Part shown: one piece after another, positions 1-8,308 of the stretch | How positions within the stretch are numbered: position 1 is the first letter of the stretch | Layout: the number at the start of each line of letters is the position of its first letter | Origin: Pseudonocardia sulfidoxydans NBRC 16205 | GTDB lineage: Bacteria > Actinomycetota > Actinomycetes > Mycobacteriales > Pseudonocardiaceae | Direction of reading: 5' to 3' | Assembly (NCBI RefSeq): GCF_007989085.1 | Contig: NZ_BJVJ01000059.1 | Span: 1 to 37,849, forward strand | Length of the DNA stretch: 37,849 bases | Translations under genes and position numbers: made by a program | Notes under the pieces: generated by a model | Databases searched by the model: none | Told to the model about the DNA's origin: nothing | Seen by the model: only the letters and a program-made list of their open reading frames with translations

Positions 1-851
<851 letters not shown>

Positions 852-902
852 CCGGTGGAGCGCGGCCCGGCAGTGCACGCCGGTCCCGGGCTCCGGAGCG
901 GG

Positions 903-2018
903 TCAGCCCGTCACGAGCCGGTAGAAGCGGAAGAAGTCGTCCTCGACGTCGAGCACGTCGACGCGGGCGAAACCGGCTTCGGAGGCGTAGCGGCGCAACG
1001 TGTCCGGCCGCATCACCGTCCCGGTCGCGGCGGACTGCGGGTGTGCCATCCCGTCGGGTAGGCAGCACAGGACGCTGTAGGCGTACATGAGGCGCTCGAC
1101 CTCGTCGCCGGGCGCGGTGAAGGTCTCGGCGACGCGCTCGTCGACGACCAGCACGGTCGCGCCCGGCCCGGCGAGGCGGCGCATCCCGGCCAGCACGCCG
1201 ACGGGGTCGGGCAGGTCGTGGACGCACTCGACGGCGAGCACGAGGTCGTAGCCGCCACCGGTGGCGGTCCCGGTCTCGGCGGCGTCGGCGACGTGGAACC
1301 GGACCCGGTCGGACACCCCGGTTTCGGCGGCGTTGCGCCGGGCGGCCTCCACCGACGGGACGTCGACGTCGAAGGCGTCGACCGACGCCTGCGGGTAGGC
1401 GAGCGCGATGCCGATCGACGACCACCCGAACCCGCAGCCGACGTCGGCGACCCGCCCCCCGGCGTGCAGTGTCTCGGCGAGGCCCGGGATCGAGGGCAGG
1501 TGGGTGCGGGGGAGGTCGTCGAGCAGCATCCGGCGGTTGGCCGCGGCCTGGGCGTGCCGGGCGTCGTCGCCCTGTTCGTCCCGGCTGACGCCGCCGCCGG
1601 TGCGGTAGGCGCGTTCGAGGGCGTCGGCCTGCCGGGCGAAGGCGCCGGTCAGCGTCGCCATCCGGGTGACGTGGGCGGGGCTGAGGACGTCGGTCAGCAC
1701 CTCGGCGTGGCCGGCGGGGAGCCGGAACGTGCGGGTGGCGGGATCGCCGGTGTCGTCGACGACGTCGAGGACACCGGTGACCGCCTGCTGTTCGAGCCAT
1801 TCGCGGGCGTAGCGCTCGGCGGTGCCGGTGAGCTCGGCCAGCTGCGCCGACGTGACCGGTGCACCGGAGGCCATCGCCCGGTAGCAGCCGAGCCGGTCGC
1901 CGAGGCGGATGGTCTGCAGGTCGAGCGCGGCCAGCCCGGCCGCGACGATGCGTTCGGCGAACGCGTCGGCTGTCGGGTCGGTGCCTGCCGAGGTCACGGG
2001 TGCGGGTGTCGTCGTCAT
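903..2018 (-). CDS. Class I SAM-dependent methyltransferase with N-terminal winged helix (Rv2258c-like)
   Basis: 371 residues. The first ~110 residues look like the winged-helix/dimerisation domain of O-methyltransferase-like proteins (QLAELTG...YAREWLEQQAVTGVL). The C-terminal Rossmann domain carries SAM motif I VADVGCGFG near residues 190-198, an acidic end of the second strand (DAFDVD), and LVLAVECVHDL as the later core motif. The layout fits Rv2258c-type methyltransferases, whose substrates are largely unknown; the substrate cannot be read here. I chose the ATG at 2018 because upstream codons in frame are low-complexity Thr/Pro with no start. It is divergent from the AfsR-like regulator, so that protein may regulate it (inference). 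The same frame stays open far upstream only because of high GC. Confidence 0.85.
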   Translation of the reverse strand: MTTTPAPVTSAGTDPTADAFAERIVAAGLAALDLQTIRLGDRLGCYRAMASGAPVTSAQLAELTGTAERYAREWLEQQAVTGVLDVVDDTGDPATRTFRLPAGHAEVLTDVLSPAHVTRMATLTGAFARQADALERAYRTGGGVSRDEQGDDARHAQAAANRRMLLDDLPRTHLPSIPGLAETLHAGGRVADVGCGFGWSSIGIALAYPQASVDAFDVDVPSVEAARRNAAETGVSDRVRFHVADAAETGTATGGGYDLVLAVECVHDLPDPVGVLAGMRRLAGPGATVLVVDERVAETFTAPGDEVERLMYAYSVLCCLPDGMAHPQSAATGTVMRPDTLRRYASEAGFARVDVLDVEDDFFRFYRLVTG

Positions 2019-2028
2019 CGTCGGTCCC

Positions 2029-2052
2029 GTCGGTGTCGTGGTCGGTGTCGTG
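2029..2052. repeat. 12-bp tandem repeat, two copies
   Basis: Two exact adjacent copies of GTCGGTGTCGTG lie just upstream of the methyltransferase start. They fall in the untranslated leader on the minus strand. No function is evident. Confidence 0.6.
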
Positions 2053-2080
2053 GTCGTGGGGCACCGATGGTCGGGGGAGG

Positions 2081-2113
2081 CACTGTCGGCCCGCTGTCGG
2101 ACCGCTGTCACCC
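2081..2113. promoter_or_regulatory. Three 11-bp direct repeats, candidate SARP/AfsR operator
   Basis: Three consecutive 11-mers share the core CTGTC at 2083, 2094 and 2105 (CACTGTCGGCC, CGCTGTCGGAC, CGCTGTCACCC). SARP-family regulators are known to bind heptamer direct repeats at 11-bp spacing, and a gene for such a regulator starts 140 bases away. The assignment as its operator is inference; no convincing -10 element is visible at the usual distance. Confidence 0.4.
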
Positions 2114-2117
2114 CGTG

Positions 2118-2180
2118 CGCCGAGTTCGACAAGGGACTGGCCCCGACCATGATCGAACCAGCCCCGTGTCGAACTCGGCG
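2118..2180. repeat. Long imperfect inverted repeat between divergent genes
   Basis: A 23-base arm (2118-2140) is mirrored at 2158-2180 with two mismatches. The outer 14 bases CGCCGAGTTCGACA match perfectly. The 17-base centre (2141-2157) contains CATG. It lies between the divergent methyltransferase and regulator genes. It could be an operator, a transcript hairpin or one copy of a genome-wide palindromic repeat; the window contains only this copy. Confidence 0.75.
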
Positions 2181-2255
2181 GACGTCACCGTCCGGTGCTC
2201 CGCTGCCGGGCCCAGCACGGTGGTGGGCAGGGGCGGTCGCTGCGACGATGACGGT

Positions 2256-5171
2256 GTGACCTCCGTCGGCGTGCTCGGCCCGCTGGAGGTGCACGGCCCC
2301 GACGGCCCGGTCCCGGTCGAGTCGGGCCGGCAGCGTCGGCTGCTCACGGCGCTCGCGGCGCACACCGGCGAGCCGATGACCATCGACCGGATCGCCGACC
2401 TCGTCTGGTCGGGCAGCCCGCCCGCGGACCCGGTCGGCGCCGTGCAGACCCTCGTCGCGCGGGTGCGCCGGCTCCTCCCGGCGGGGGTCGCCGTCGAGAC
2501 CGTGCCGGGCGGCTACGCGCTGCGGGCAGCCCGTGGCGTCGTCGACGCCACGGCGTTCACCGACGGGGTCGCGGCCGCGTCGGCGCAGCCGTCGGCCCAC
2601 GACCGGGCGGCGGGGCTCGTCGCCGCGCTCGCGCTGTGGCGGGGCCGGCCGTACGCGGAGCTCGACCATCCCGACGCGCCCGCGCTCGCCGCCCGGCTCG
2701 CCGCGGTGCACGCCGACGCCCGGGAACGGCTCGCCGCCGCGCTGCTCGACGCCGGGCGCGCGGCGGAGGCGGTGGCCGTCGCGGAGGGGTTGTGCGCGGA
2801 CGAGCCGTGGCGGGAGGGCGCGGTCGCGGTCCTGATGCGGTCCCTCGCGGCGGCGGGCAGGCGGCGGGACGCGCTCGCGGCGTTCGCGGCGCTGCGCCGG
2901 CGCATGACCGCAGAGCTCGGCGTCGATCCCGGCCCGCAGCTGCGGGAGCTGGAGGCCGTGCTGCTGCGCGACGAGCAGCCCGCGGCCCCGCGCACGCCCC
3001 GCGTCCCGGTGAGCTCGTTCGTCGGCCGCGCCGCCGACGTCGATTCGGCCCAGAAGTTGCTGGCGCGCAACAGGATTCTCACCCTCGTCGGCCCGGGTGG
3101 GGTCGGGAAGACCCGGCTCGCGCGGCACGTGCTCGCCGCGGTGGCGGCGCAGTACGACGACGGGGTCGCGCTGGTCGAGTTCGGCGAGGGGGGTCCCGCC
3201 GACGTGGAACCCGCGGTCGCGGCGGCGTTGTCGCTGGCCGACGGCGGCCGGGCGGGGGAGGGACTGACCCGGCGGATCGTCGAGGTGCTCGCCGTGCGCC
3301 GGATGCTGCTCGTGCTGGACAACTGCGAACACGTCGCCGACGAGGTGGCGCGCCTCGTGGAGGCGGTCTGCGCGGGCAGCGCGGGGACCGATCTGCTGCT
3401 CACCAGCCGCGAGGCGCTGCGCGTCGACGGGGAGCAGGTGGCGCCGGTGGGCCCGCTCGCGCCGGCGGACGCGGCCGCGCTGCTCACCGACCGGATCCGG
3501 GCGGCCGTCCCCGACGCGGTGCCGGGGCCCACCGACGCCGCCCTCGTCGACGTGGTGTGTGCCCGGCTCGACGGGTTGCCGCTGGCGCTGGAGCTCGCCG
3601 CGGCCCGGGTCCCGGCGCTGGGCCTGCCCGCGATGGCCGCGGCCCTGGAGGGCCCCGCGGCAGCGGACACCGCGACGTTCGAGAGCGCCGCGCTCGACCT
3701 GCTCAGCGGGGGGCGGCGTACCGCGGCACCCCGGCACCGGTCGTTGCGCGACGTCGTGGCCTGGTCGTTCGGCCTGCTCGACGCGGCGCAGCAGGCCTTG
3801 TTCGTGCGGATGTCGGTGTTCGCGGGGCCCGTCGAGGCCGCGGCGGTGGCGGCGGTGTGCGGCGACGCGCACGCGTTGCCCGATCTCGTCGATCGGTCGC
3901 TGGTGGTCCGTCATCGTGGCGAGCCGGCCCGGTTCGGGCAGCTGGAGACGTTGCGCGCCTTCGGCCGCGAGCGCCTCGCGACCGACCGGTCCGCCGACGC
4001 GCTGCGCACCGCGCACGCGCGGTGGGCCGCCGGGCTCGCCGAGGAGGTCCGCGTGGCCCGCCGGGGGCCGGGGGAGCGGGCCGCGGTGGCACGGTTCGAC
4101 GCGCACCTGCCCGACCTGCGGCGCGCCCACGCCCGGCTGTGCGACGTCGGGCCGGTGCCGGCGGTGGTCCGGCTCGGGCTGCTGTTCGCGCAGCTGGGGT
4201 ACGTGCGGGGCCGGGCCGACCTCGTGCAGCCGGCGCTGCGGTCGCTGCGGGTGGCGGGGGTGCTCGACGACGCGGACGCCCCCGTCGCCCGGCCGGTGCC
4301 CGCCGGCGCGGACGCGGCCCGGCTGCTGGGTCTCGTCGCGGCGTCGTGCTGGCAGCGCGGCGACCTCGACCTCTGCGAGGCCTACGCGCGGCGGTCGATC
4401 GTGCTCGCCTCCTCGGGGCCCGACCCGGCGGCGGCCCGCGACGGCCACGAGGCGCTCGCCAACGTCTACATGTTCCGCGGTGACCTGGTGGCGGCGATGC
4501 GTGAGGCCCGCTGCAGCGTCGAGCTCGCCGACGCGGCGGCGGACGTCGACACCGCGCTGTTCGGACGGATGGACCTCACCGTCGCGGCCGCGTACGCCGG
4601 GGACGACGCGGCCGCGGCCCGTGAGGAGGAGGCGATGGCGGAGCTGGTGGCGCGGGCCGGGTCGGCGACGGCGCGGGCGTCGCTGGCGTATGCGCGGGGG
4701 GAGCGCCGGGCCGAGCGCGACCCGGTCGCGGCCGCCGGGCACCTGCGCGAGGCGGTGGCGCTCGCGGAGTCGGTGGACTCGCGGTTCGTCGCCGGCATCG
4801 CCCGGCACACCCTCGTCACCTCGGCGGTCCGCGGCGGCGGCGACGTCGCCGCGTTGCTGCCGCTGCTCGACCACTGGCTCGCGGCCGGGGCGTGGACGCA
4901 CCTGTGGGTCGCGGTGCGGTCGCTGGTCGTCGCCCGGTCGCGGGCCGGTGACCACCGCACCGCGGGTGTCCTGCTCGGCGCGCTGCGCGCGAGCCCACGC
5001 GCGACCCGTGCCTTCGGACCGGACGCGCGGCGGGAGGCCGAGGCGGAGGACGCGGGCCGCGCGGCGCTCGGTGACGGGTTCGGTGCCGCCCTCACCGAGG
5101 GCGCCGCGCTGGGCGACGCCCCGGCGGTCGCCCTGGCCAGGGCCGTGGCGCGCGGTCAGGACGCTGTCTAG
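2256..5171 (+). CDS. AfsR/SARP-like transcriptional regulator (winged helix - BTAD - NB-ARC ATPase - TPR)
   Basis: 971 residues. Residues ~1-90 form an OmpR-type DNA-binding winged helix beginning VLGPLEV, as usual for SARP proteins. Residues ~95-235 are a bacterial transcriptional activation domain (BTAD), ending in MTAELGVDPGPQLRELE. An NB-ARC/STAND ATPase follows, with Walker A GPGGVGKT near residue 280 and Walker B LLVLDNCEHV near 350. The last ~400 residues are helical and TPR-like. This order matches AfsR, a pleiotropic activator of secondary metabolism in Streptomyces; the targets here are unknown. The GTG at 2256 places the winged helix at the very N-terminus as in homologues, though no clear Shine-Dalgarno sequence precedes it. 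It is divergent from a methyltransferase gene, which is a plausible target. Confidence 0.88.
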   Translation: MTSVGVLGPLEVHGPDGPVPVESGRQRRLLTALAAHTGEPMTIDRIADLVWSGSPPADPVGAVQTLVARVRRLLPAGVAVETVPGGYALRAARGVVDATAFTDGVAAASAQPSAHDRAAGLVAALALWRGRPYAELDHPDAPALAARLAAVHADARERLAAALLDAGRAAEAVAVAEGLCADEPWREGAVAVLMRSLAAAGRRRDALAAFAALRRRMTAELGVDPGPQLRELEAVLLRDEQPAAPRTPRVPVSSFVGRAADVDSAQKLLARNRILTLVGPGGVGKTRLARHVLAAVAAQYDDGVALVEFGEGGPADVEPAVAAALSLADGGRAGEGLTRRIVEVLAVRRMLLVLDNCEHVADEVARLVEAVCAGSAGTDLLLTSREALRVDGEQVAPVGPLAPADAAALLTDRIRAAVPDAVPGPTDAALVDVVCARLDGLPLALELAAARVPALGLPAMAAALEGPAAADTATFESAALDLLSGGRRTAAPRHRSLRDVVAWSFGLLDAAQQALFVRMSVFAGPVEAAAVAAVCGDAHALPDLVDRSLVVRHRGEPARFGQLETLRAFGRERLATDRSADALRTAHARWAAGLAEEVRVARRGPGERAAVARFDAHLPDLRRAHARLCDVGPVPAVVRLGLLFAQLGYVRGRADLVQPALRSLRVAGVLDDADAPVARPVPAGADAARLLGLVAASCWQRGDLDLCEAYARRSIVLASSGPDPAAARDGHEALANVYMFRGDLVAAMREARCSVELADAAADVDTALFGRMDLTVAAAYAGDDAAAAREEEAMAELVARAGSATARASLAYARGERRAERDPVAAAGHLREAVALAESVDSRFVAGIARHTLVTSAVRGGGDVAALLPLLDHWLAAGAWTHLWVAVRSLVVARSRAGDHRTAGVLLGALRASPRATRAFGPDARREAEAEDAGRAALGDGFGAALTEGAALGDAPAVALARAVARGQDAV

Positions 5172-5203
5172 GGTCGGTGGGGAAGCCGGGTCGAACGCCC
5201 CGT

Positions 5204-5232
5204 GTGTCCGCTCCGGGGGCCTCGTGTACCCT
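5204..5232 (+). promoter_or_regulatory. Candidate promoter for the infC operon
   Basis: TACCCT at 5227-5232 fits the actinobacterial TANNNT -10 pattern, with a weak -35 (GTGTCC) 17 bases upstream. A second -35-like TTGACT at 5259 lacks a matching -10. If correct, the infC transcript has a leader of about 210 bases. Low confidence. Confidence 0.3.
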
Positions 5233-5450
5233 TCGGAATGCGACCACCCTGTCGCACGTTGACTGTTGTGCACTGTGTGCATCAGCAGCACGTGCTCAGG
5301 GCGTTCAAGTGGAGCCCCGCTCCCACCCGACGTCACCCCTGGTGGCCGGGTTCAGGTCCGGTGTCGAGGCGACGCGTCATCCGCCTCGTCGTCGAATCAC
5401 GGGTCTCTCTTGTCGTCGCCGAGCACACGACGTCTATACGAGGAGACCCC
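5233..5450 (+). other. infC upstream leader region, about 220 bases
   Basis: No gene is supported here. The stretch holds a 10-base palindrome AGCACGTGCT at 5287-5296 and a 7-bp stem with a 10-base loop (CGAGGCG at 5365-5371 with CGCCTCG at 5382-5388). infC operons are autoregulated in several bacteria, so a structured leader is plausible, but I cannot match a known leader RNA family. Confidence 0.35.
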
Positions 5451-6050
5451 ATCAGCACAGAGACGCGCATCAACGACCGAATCCGGGTTCCCGAGGTCCG
5501 ACTCGTCGGACCGAACGGTGAACAGGTCGGCATCGTGCGTATCGAGGACGCCCTGCGGCTGGCGCAGGAGGCCGAGCTCGACCTCGTCGAGGTCGCGGCT
5601 CAGGCCCGCCCGCCGGTCTGCAAGCTCATGGACTTCGGCAAGTTCAAGTACGAGAGCGCGCAGAAGGCCCGCGAGTCCCGCCGCAACCAGCAGCTCACGG
5701 TGATCAAGGAGCAGAAGCTCCGGCCGAAGATCGACACCCACGACTACGAGACCAAGAAGCGCAACGTCGTGCGCTTCCTCGAAGGTGGGAACAAGGTCAA
5801 GGTCACGATCATGTTCCGTGGCCGCGAGCAGTCCCGCCCGGAGCTCGGTTTCCGGCTGCTGCAGCGCCTGGCCGAGGACGTTGTGGACCTGGGTGTCGTC
5901 GAGGCCGCGCCGAAGCAGGACGGCCGCAACATGACGATGGTGATCGCTCCGCTCAAGAAGCCGGCCAAGCGCCCGGCCCACGCCGACAGCGCGGCCGCGG
6001 CCGACGGCGCGGCGACCGAGGCCGCCCCGGCCGACGAGACGCAGGTCTGA
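5451..6050 (+). CDS. infC: Translation initiation factor IF-3, ATC start
   Basis: 199 residues. IF-3 binds the 30S subunit and checks start-codon/initiator-tRNA pairing. The protein begins STETRINDRIRVPEVRLVG after the initiator. It contains the linker block QKARESRRNQ and the C-terminal domain with KVKVTIMFRGREQSRPELG and QDGRNMTMV, and ends in an Ala/Glu-rich tail. There is no ATG, GTG or TTG in frame near the conserved N-terminus. An AGGAGA Shine-Dalgarno at 5441-5446 sits 4 bases before ATC at 5451, so ATC is the likely start. Rare AUU/AUC starts are known for infC and underlie its autoregulation in E. coli. An upstream GTG at 5202 would add 83 residues unlike the family. First gene of infC-rpmI-rplT. 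Confidence 0.95.
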   Translation: MSTETRINDRIRVPEVRLVGPNGEQVGIVRIEDALRLAQEAELDLVEVAAQARPPVCKLMDFGKFKYESAQKARESRRNQQLTVIKEQKLRPKIDTHDYETKKRNVVRFLEGGNKVKVTIMFRGREQSRPELGFRLLQRLAEDVVDLGVVEAAPKQDGRNMTMVIAPLKKPAKRPAHADSAAAADGAATEAAPADETQV

Positions 6051-6121
6051 CCGGCCCGCACCCGGACCATCGCAGGACAGAACCCGACGTCCCCCGGACG
6101 TCACACGTGAACGGATCAGCC

Positions 6122-6316
6122 ATGCCCAAGAACAAGACGCACAGCGGTATCTCGAAGCGGGTCAAGGTGACCGGCAGCGGCAAGCTCCGGCGCCAGCAGG
6201 CCGGTCTGCGGCACCGGCTCGAGGTCAAGTCGAGCAAGGAGACGCGCGACCTGTCGGGCACCGTGCCGATCGCCAAGGCCGACGTGAAGCGCGTCAAGAA
6301 GCTGCTCGGGCGCTGA
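6122..6316 (+). CDS. rpmI: 50S ribosomal protein L35
   Basis: 64 residues, the normal length for bL35, starting MPKNKTHSGISKRVKVTGSGK and rich in Lys and Arg throughout, as expected for an rRNA-binding protein of the large subunit. The ATG at 6122 gives the standard MPKNKTH N-terminus; a GTG 15 bases upstream would add five residues and is unlikely. It lies 71 bases after infC and 80 before rplT, the universal infC-rpmI-rplT order, and is presumably co-transcribed with both. Confidence 0.97.
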   Translation: MPKNKTHSGISKRVKVTGSGKLRRQQAGLRHRLEVKSSKETRDLSGTVPIAKADVKRVKKLLGR

Positions 6317-6396
6317 GCCTCCCACCCCGCTGACCCCGGCCGGACCCGGCGCGCCCCCGCGCCGAGCCCGGCCGATCGAGAGACAGGACGACACCC

Positions 6397-6783
6397 ATGG
6401 CACGCGTGAAGCGCGCGGTCAACGCCCAGAAGAAGCGCCGCTCGACCCTCGAGCAGGCGAGCGGCTACCGGGGCCAGCGCTCCCGCCTGTACCGCAAGGC
6501 GAAGGAGCAGATGCTCCACTCGCTGAACTACGCCTACCGCGACCGTCGCGCCAAGAAGGGCGAGTTCCGGCAGCTGTGGATCACCCGGATCAACGCGGGT
6601 GCCCGCGCCAACGGCATGACCTACAACCGCTTCATCCAGGGCCTCAAGGCCGCTGGCGTCGAGGTCGACCGCAAGAACCTGTCGGAGCTCGCGATCAGCG
6701 ACCCGGCCGCCTTCACCGCGCTCGTCGAGCTGGCCCGGGCCAACGTGCCCGCCCACGACACGCAGAAGGACACCGCTGCCTGA
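6397..6783 (+). CDS. rplT: 50S ribosomal protein L20
   Basis: 128 residues. bL20 is an early assembly protein of the 50S subunit, and in several bacteria L20 represses its own operon. It begins MARVKRAVNAQKKRRSTLEQ and continues ASGYRGQRSRLYRKAKEQM, then the globular domain with YRDRRAKKGEFRQLWITRINA, all typical. An AGGAC-type ribosome site precedes the ATG. The stop codon lies directly at the beginning of the following SpoU methyltransferase gene, which suggests co-transcription. Confidence 0.97.
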   Translation: MARVKRAVNAQKKRRSTLEQASGYRGQRSRLYRKAKEQMLHSLNYAYRDRRAKKGEFRQLWITRINAGARANGMTYNRFIQGLKAAGVEVDRKNLSELAISDPAAFTALVELARANVPAHDTQKDTAA

Positions 6784-6791
6784 GCGAGCCG

Positions 6792-7616
6792 GTGCTCGGA
6801 ACAGAACGCACCCCGCGCGTCGCGGCAGCCCGCAAGCTGCTGCGACGCGCGGGTCGTGAACGGGCCGGTCGCTTCCTCGTCGAGGGGGCCCAGGCCGTCC
6901 GGGAGGCGCTGGCCGCGCCGCAGGCCGTCCACGAGCTCTTCGTGACGGCCGCGGCGGCGCAGCGCAACCCCGATCTCGTCGACGCCGCCCACGCCGCGGG
7001 CGTGCGGGTCGTCGACGTCACCGACGGTGCCGCCGCGAGCCTGTCGGACACCGTCACCCCGCAGGGCCTCGTCGCCGTGTGCGACCTGCTCGACGTCGCC
7101 CTCGCGGCCGCGGTGGGCCAGACGTCCCGGCTGGTGGCGGTACTCGCCGGTGTGGCGGATCCGGGCAACGTCGGGACCGTCGTCCGCTGTGCCGACGCCG
7201 CGGGTGCCGACGCCGTGCTCCTGGCCGGCGACACCGTGGACCCGCACAACGGCAAGGCCGTCCGGGCGTCGACGGGCAGCGTCTTCCACCTCCCGCTGGC
7301 CCGCGACCGCGACGCCGCCGCGGTGCTCGACGCCTGTCGCGGCGCCGGGCTGGTGCTGCTGGCCGCCGACGCCCACGGCGAGGTCGACCTGCACGATCCG
7401 GCCGCCGACGCCCTGCTCGGGGGCCGGGCGGCATGGGTGTTCGGCAACGAGGCGCACGGCGTCCCCGCCGAGGTCCTCGCCGCGGCCGACCACCGCGTGT
7501 CGGTGCCGATCCACGGCCGCGCCGAGAGCCTGAACCTGGCGACGGCCGCCGCGATCTGCCTCTACGGCTCGGTCGCCGCCCGCACGAGGCTGGCCGCCGC
7601 CGCGTCGAACGCCTGA
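6792..7616 (+). CDS. SpoU/TrmH-family RNA 2'-O-methyltransferase
   Basis: 274 residues. The N-terminal ~85 residues are the RNA-binding substrate domain (ARKLLRRAGRERAGRFLVEGAQAV). The C-terminal SPOUT knot domain holds the three SpoU motifs: GNVGTVVRCADAAGAD, WVFGNEAHGVP and SLNLATAAAICLY. It is expected to methylate a ribose 2'-OH in rRNA using SAM; the exact nucleotide is unknown. Position right after rplT matches tsnR (Rv1644) of M. tuberculosis. The GTG at 6792 is the first standard start after rplT; a CTG overlapping the rplT stop at 6780 would fit equally well to the protein N-terminus. Its last 55 bases overlap the convergent HAD gene. Confidence 0.9.
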   Translation: MLGTERTPRVAAARKLLRRAGRERAGRFLVEGAQAVREALAAPQAVHELFVTAAAAQRNPDLVDAAHAAGVRVVDVTDGAAASLSDTVTPQGLVAVCDLLDVALAAAVGQTSRLVAVLAGVADPGNVGTVVRCADAAGADAVLLAGDTVDPHNGKAVRASTGSVFHLPLARDRDAAAVLDACRGAGLVLLAADAHGEVDLHDPAADALLGGRAAWVFGNEAHGVPAEVLAAADHRVSVPIHGRAESLNLATAAAICLYGSVAARTRLAAAASNA

Positions 7617-8308
7617 TCCTGGACCGGCGACGGCAGGAGCGGGAGCAGGCCGTCGACGGCGTCGGCGAACGTCGCCGCCCGCCGCCATGTCGCCGGGTGG
7701 TCGGGCGCGGTGGCGTACTCGCCGGTGCCCACCCGCACGGCCCGCATCCCGACGCCCAGTGCGCCCGCGACGTCCTTCTCGGGCCGGTCGCCGATCATGA
7801 CCGCGGCCCCGGCGGGCACCCCGAGCATCCAGAGCGCGTCGGTGAACGGGCGCGGGTGCGGCTTGCGGTGCTCGCGCCCCGCCGAGTCGCTGTAGACGAC
7901 GGCGTCGACGAGGTGCGCGATGTCGAGCGCGGCGACCTTGCGCCGCTGCCCGGTCACGTCGCCGTCGGTGACGATCGCGACGGGAACTTTCGCGCGCAAC
8001 GTCTCCAGCGCGTCGACGACCCCGGGGTAGGGCTCGAGCCGTTCGGGGTCGACACCGCGGAACGCGGCCACCAGTGCGGGGACGAGGTCGGTGGGCGCGC
8101 CGACGCGGGCGAGCGCACGGTCGATGATCCCGCCGCGGGCCGAGCCCTGCGCCGCGATGTCGCGCAACGCGTGCAGGAACGGCGTGCGGTCGACGCCGAG
8201 CGCCGCGCCGCGGTCGGCGACGGCGCGCCACGCGAGCTCCAGGAACCGTGCCTGGGGATACAGGGTGTCGTCGAGGTCGACGAGCACCGCACGGATCGGA
8301 GCGGTCAT
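7562..8308 (-). CDS. HAD-family phosphohydrolase
   Basis: 248 residues. HAD motif I is DLDDTLYP (nucleophile D11, acid D13), motif II IVTDGD, motif III the Lys in HRKPHP, motif IV GDRPEKDVAGA. A helical cap follows motif I, giving a subclass I HAD fold, usually a phosphatase acting on a small phosphometabolite. The ATG at 8308 overlaps the epimerase stop as ATGA, so it is the last gene of the seven-gene glycan/exosortase operon. A sugar-phosphate phosphatase role is therefore plausible but inferred. The 3' end overlaps the convergent SpoU methyltransferase gene by 55 bases. Confidence 0.88.
   Translation of the reverse strand: MTAPIRAVLVDLDDTLYPQARFLELAWRAVADRGAALGVDRTPFLHALRDIAAQGSARGGIIDRALARVGAPTDLVPALVAAFRGVDPERLEPYPGVVDALETLRAKVPVAIVTDGDVTGQRRKVAALDIAHLVDAVVYSDSAGREHRKPHPRPFTDALWMLGVPAGAAVMIGDRPEKDVAGALGVGMRAVRVGTGEYATAPDHPATWRRAATFADAVDGLLPLLPSPVQDQAFDAAAASLVRAATEP

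Noticed and set aside
852..902. Terminator between uvrA and the methyltransferase
   Set aside because: Only a short CCGGC/GCCGG stem around a 7-base loop; too weak to call.
5259..5288. Second infC promoter based on TTGACT at 5259
   Set aside because: No TANNNT hexamer at 16-18 bases downstream.
903..5336. A 1477-codon open frame on the minus strand spanning the methyltransferase and the regulator
   Set aside because: Only the last 371 codons code for a recognisable protein; the rest is Arg/Pro/Gly-rich antisense of the AfsR-like gene, an effect of high GC.
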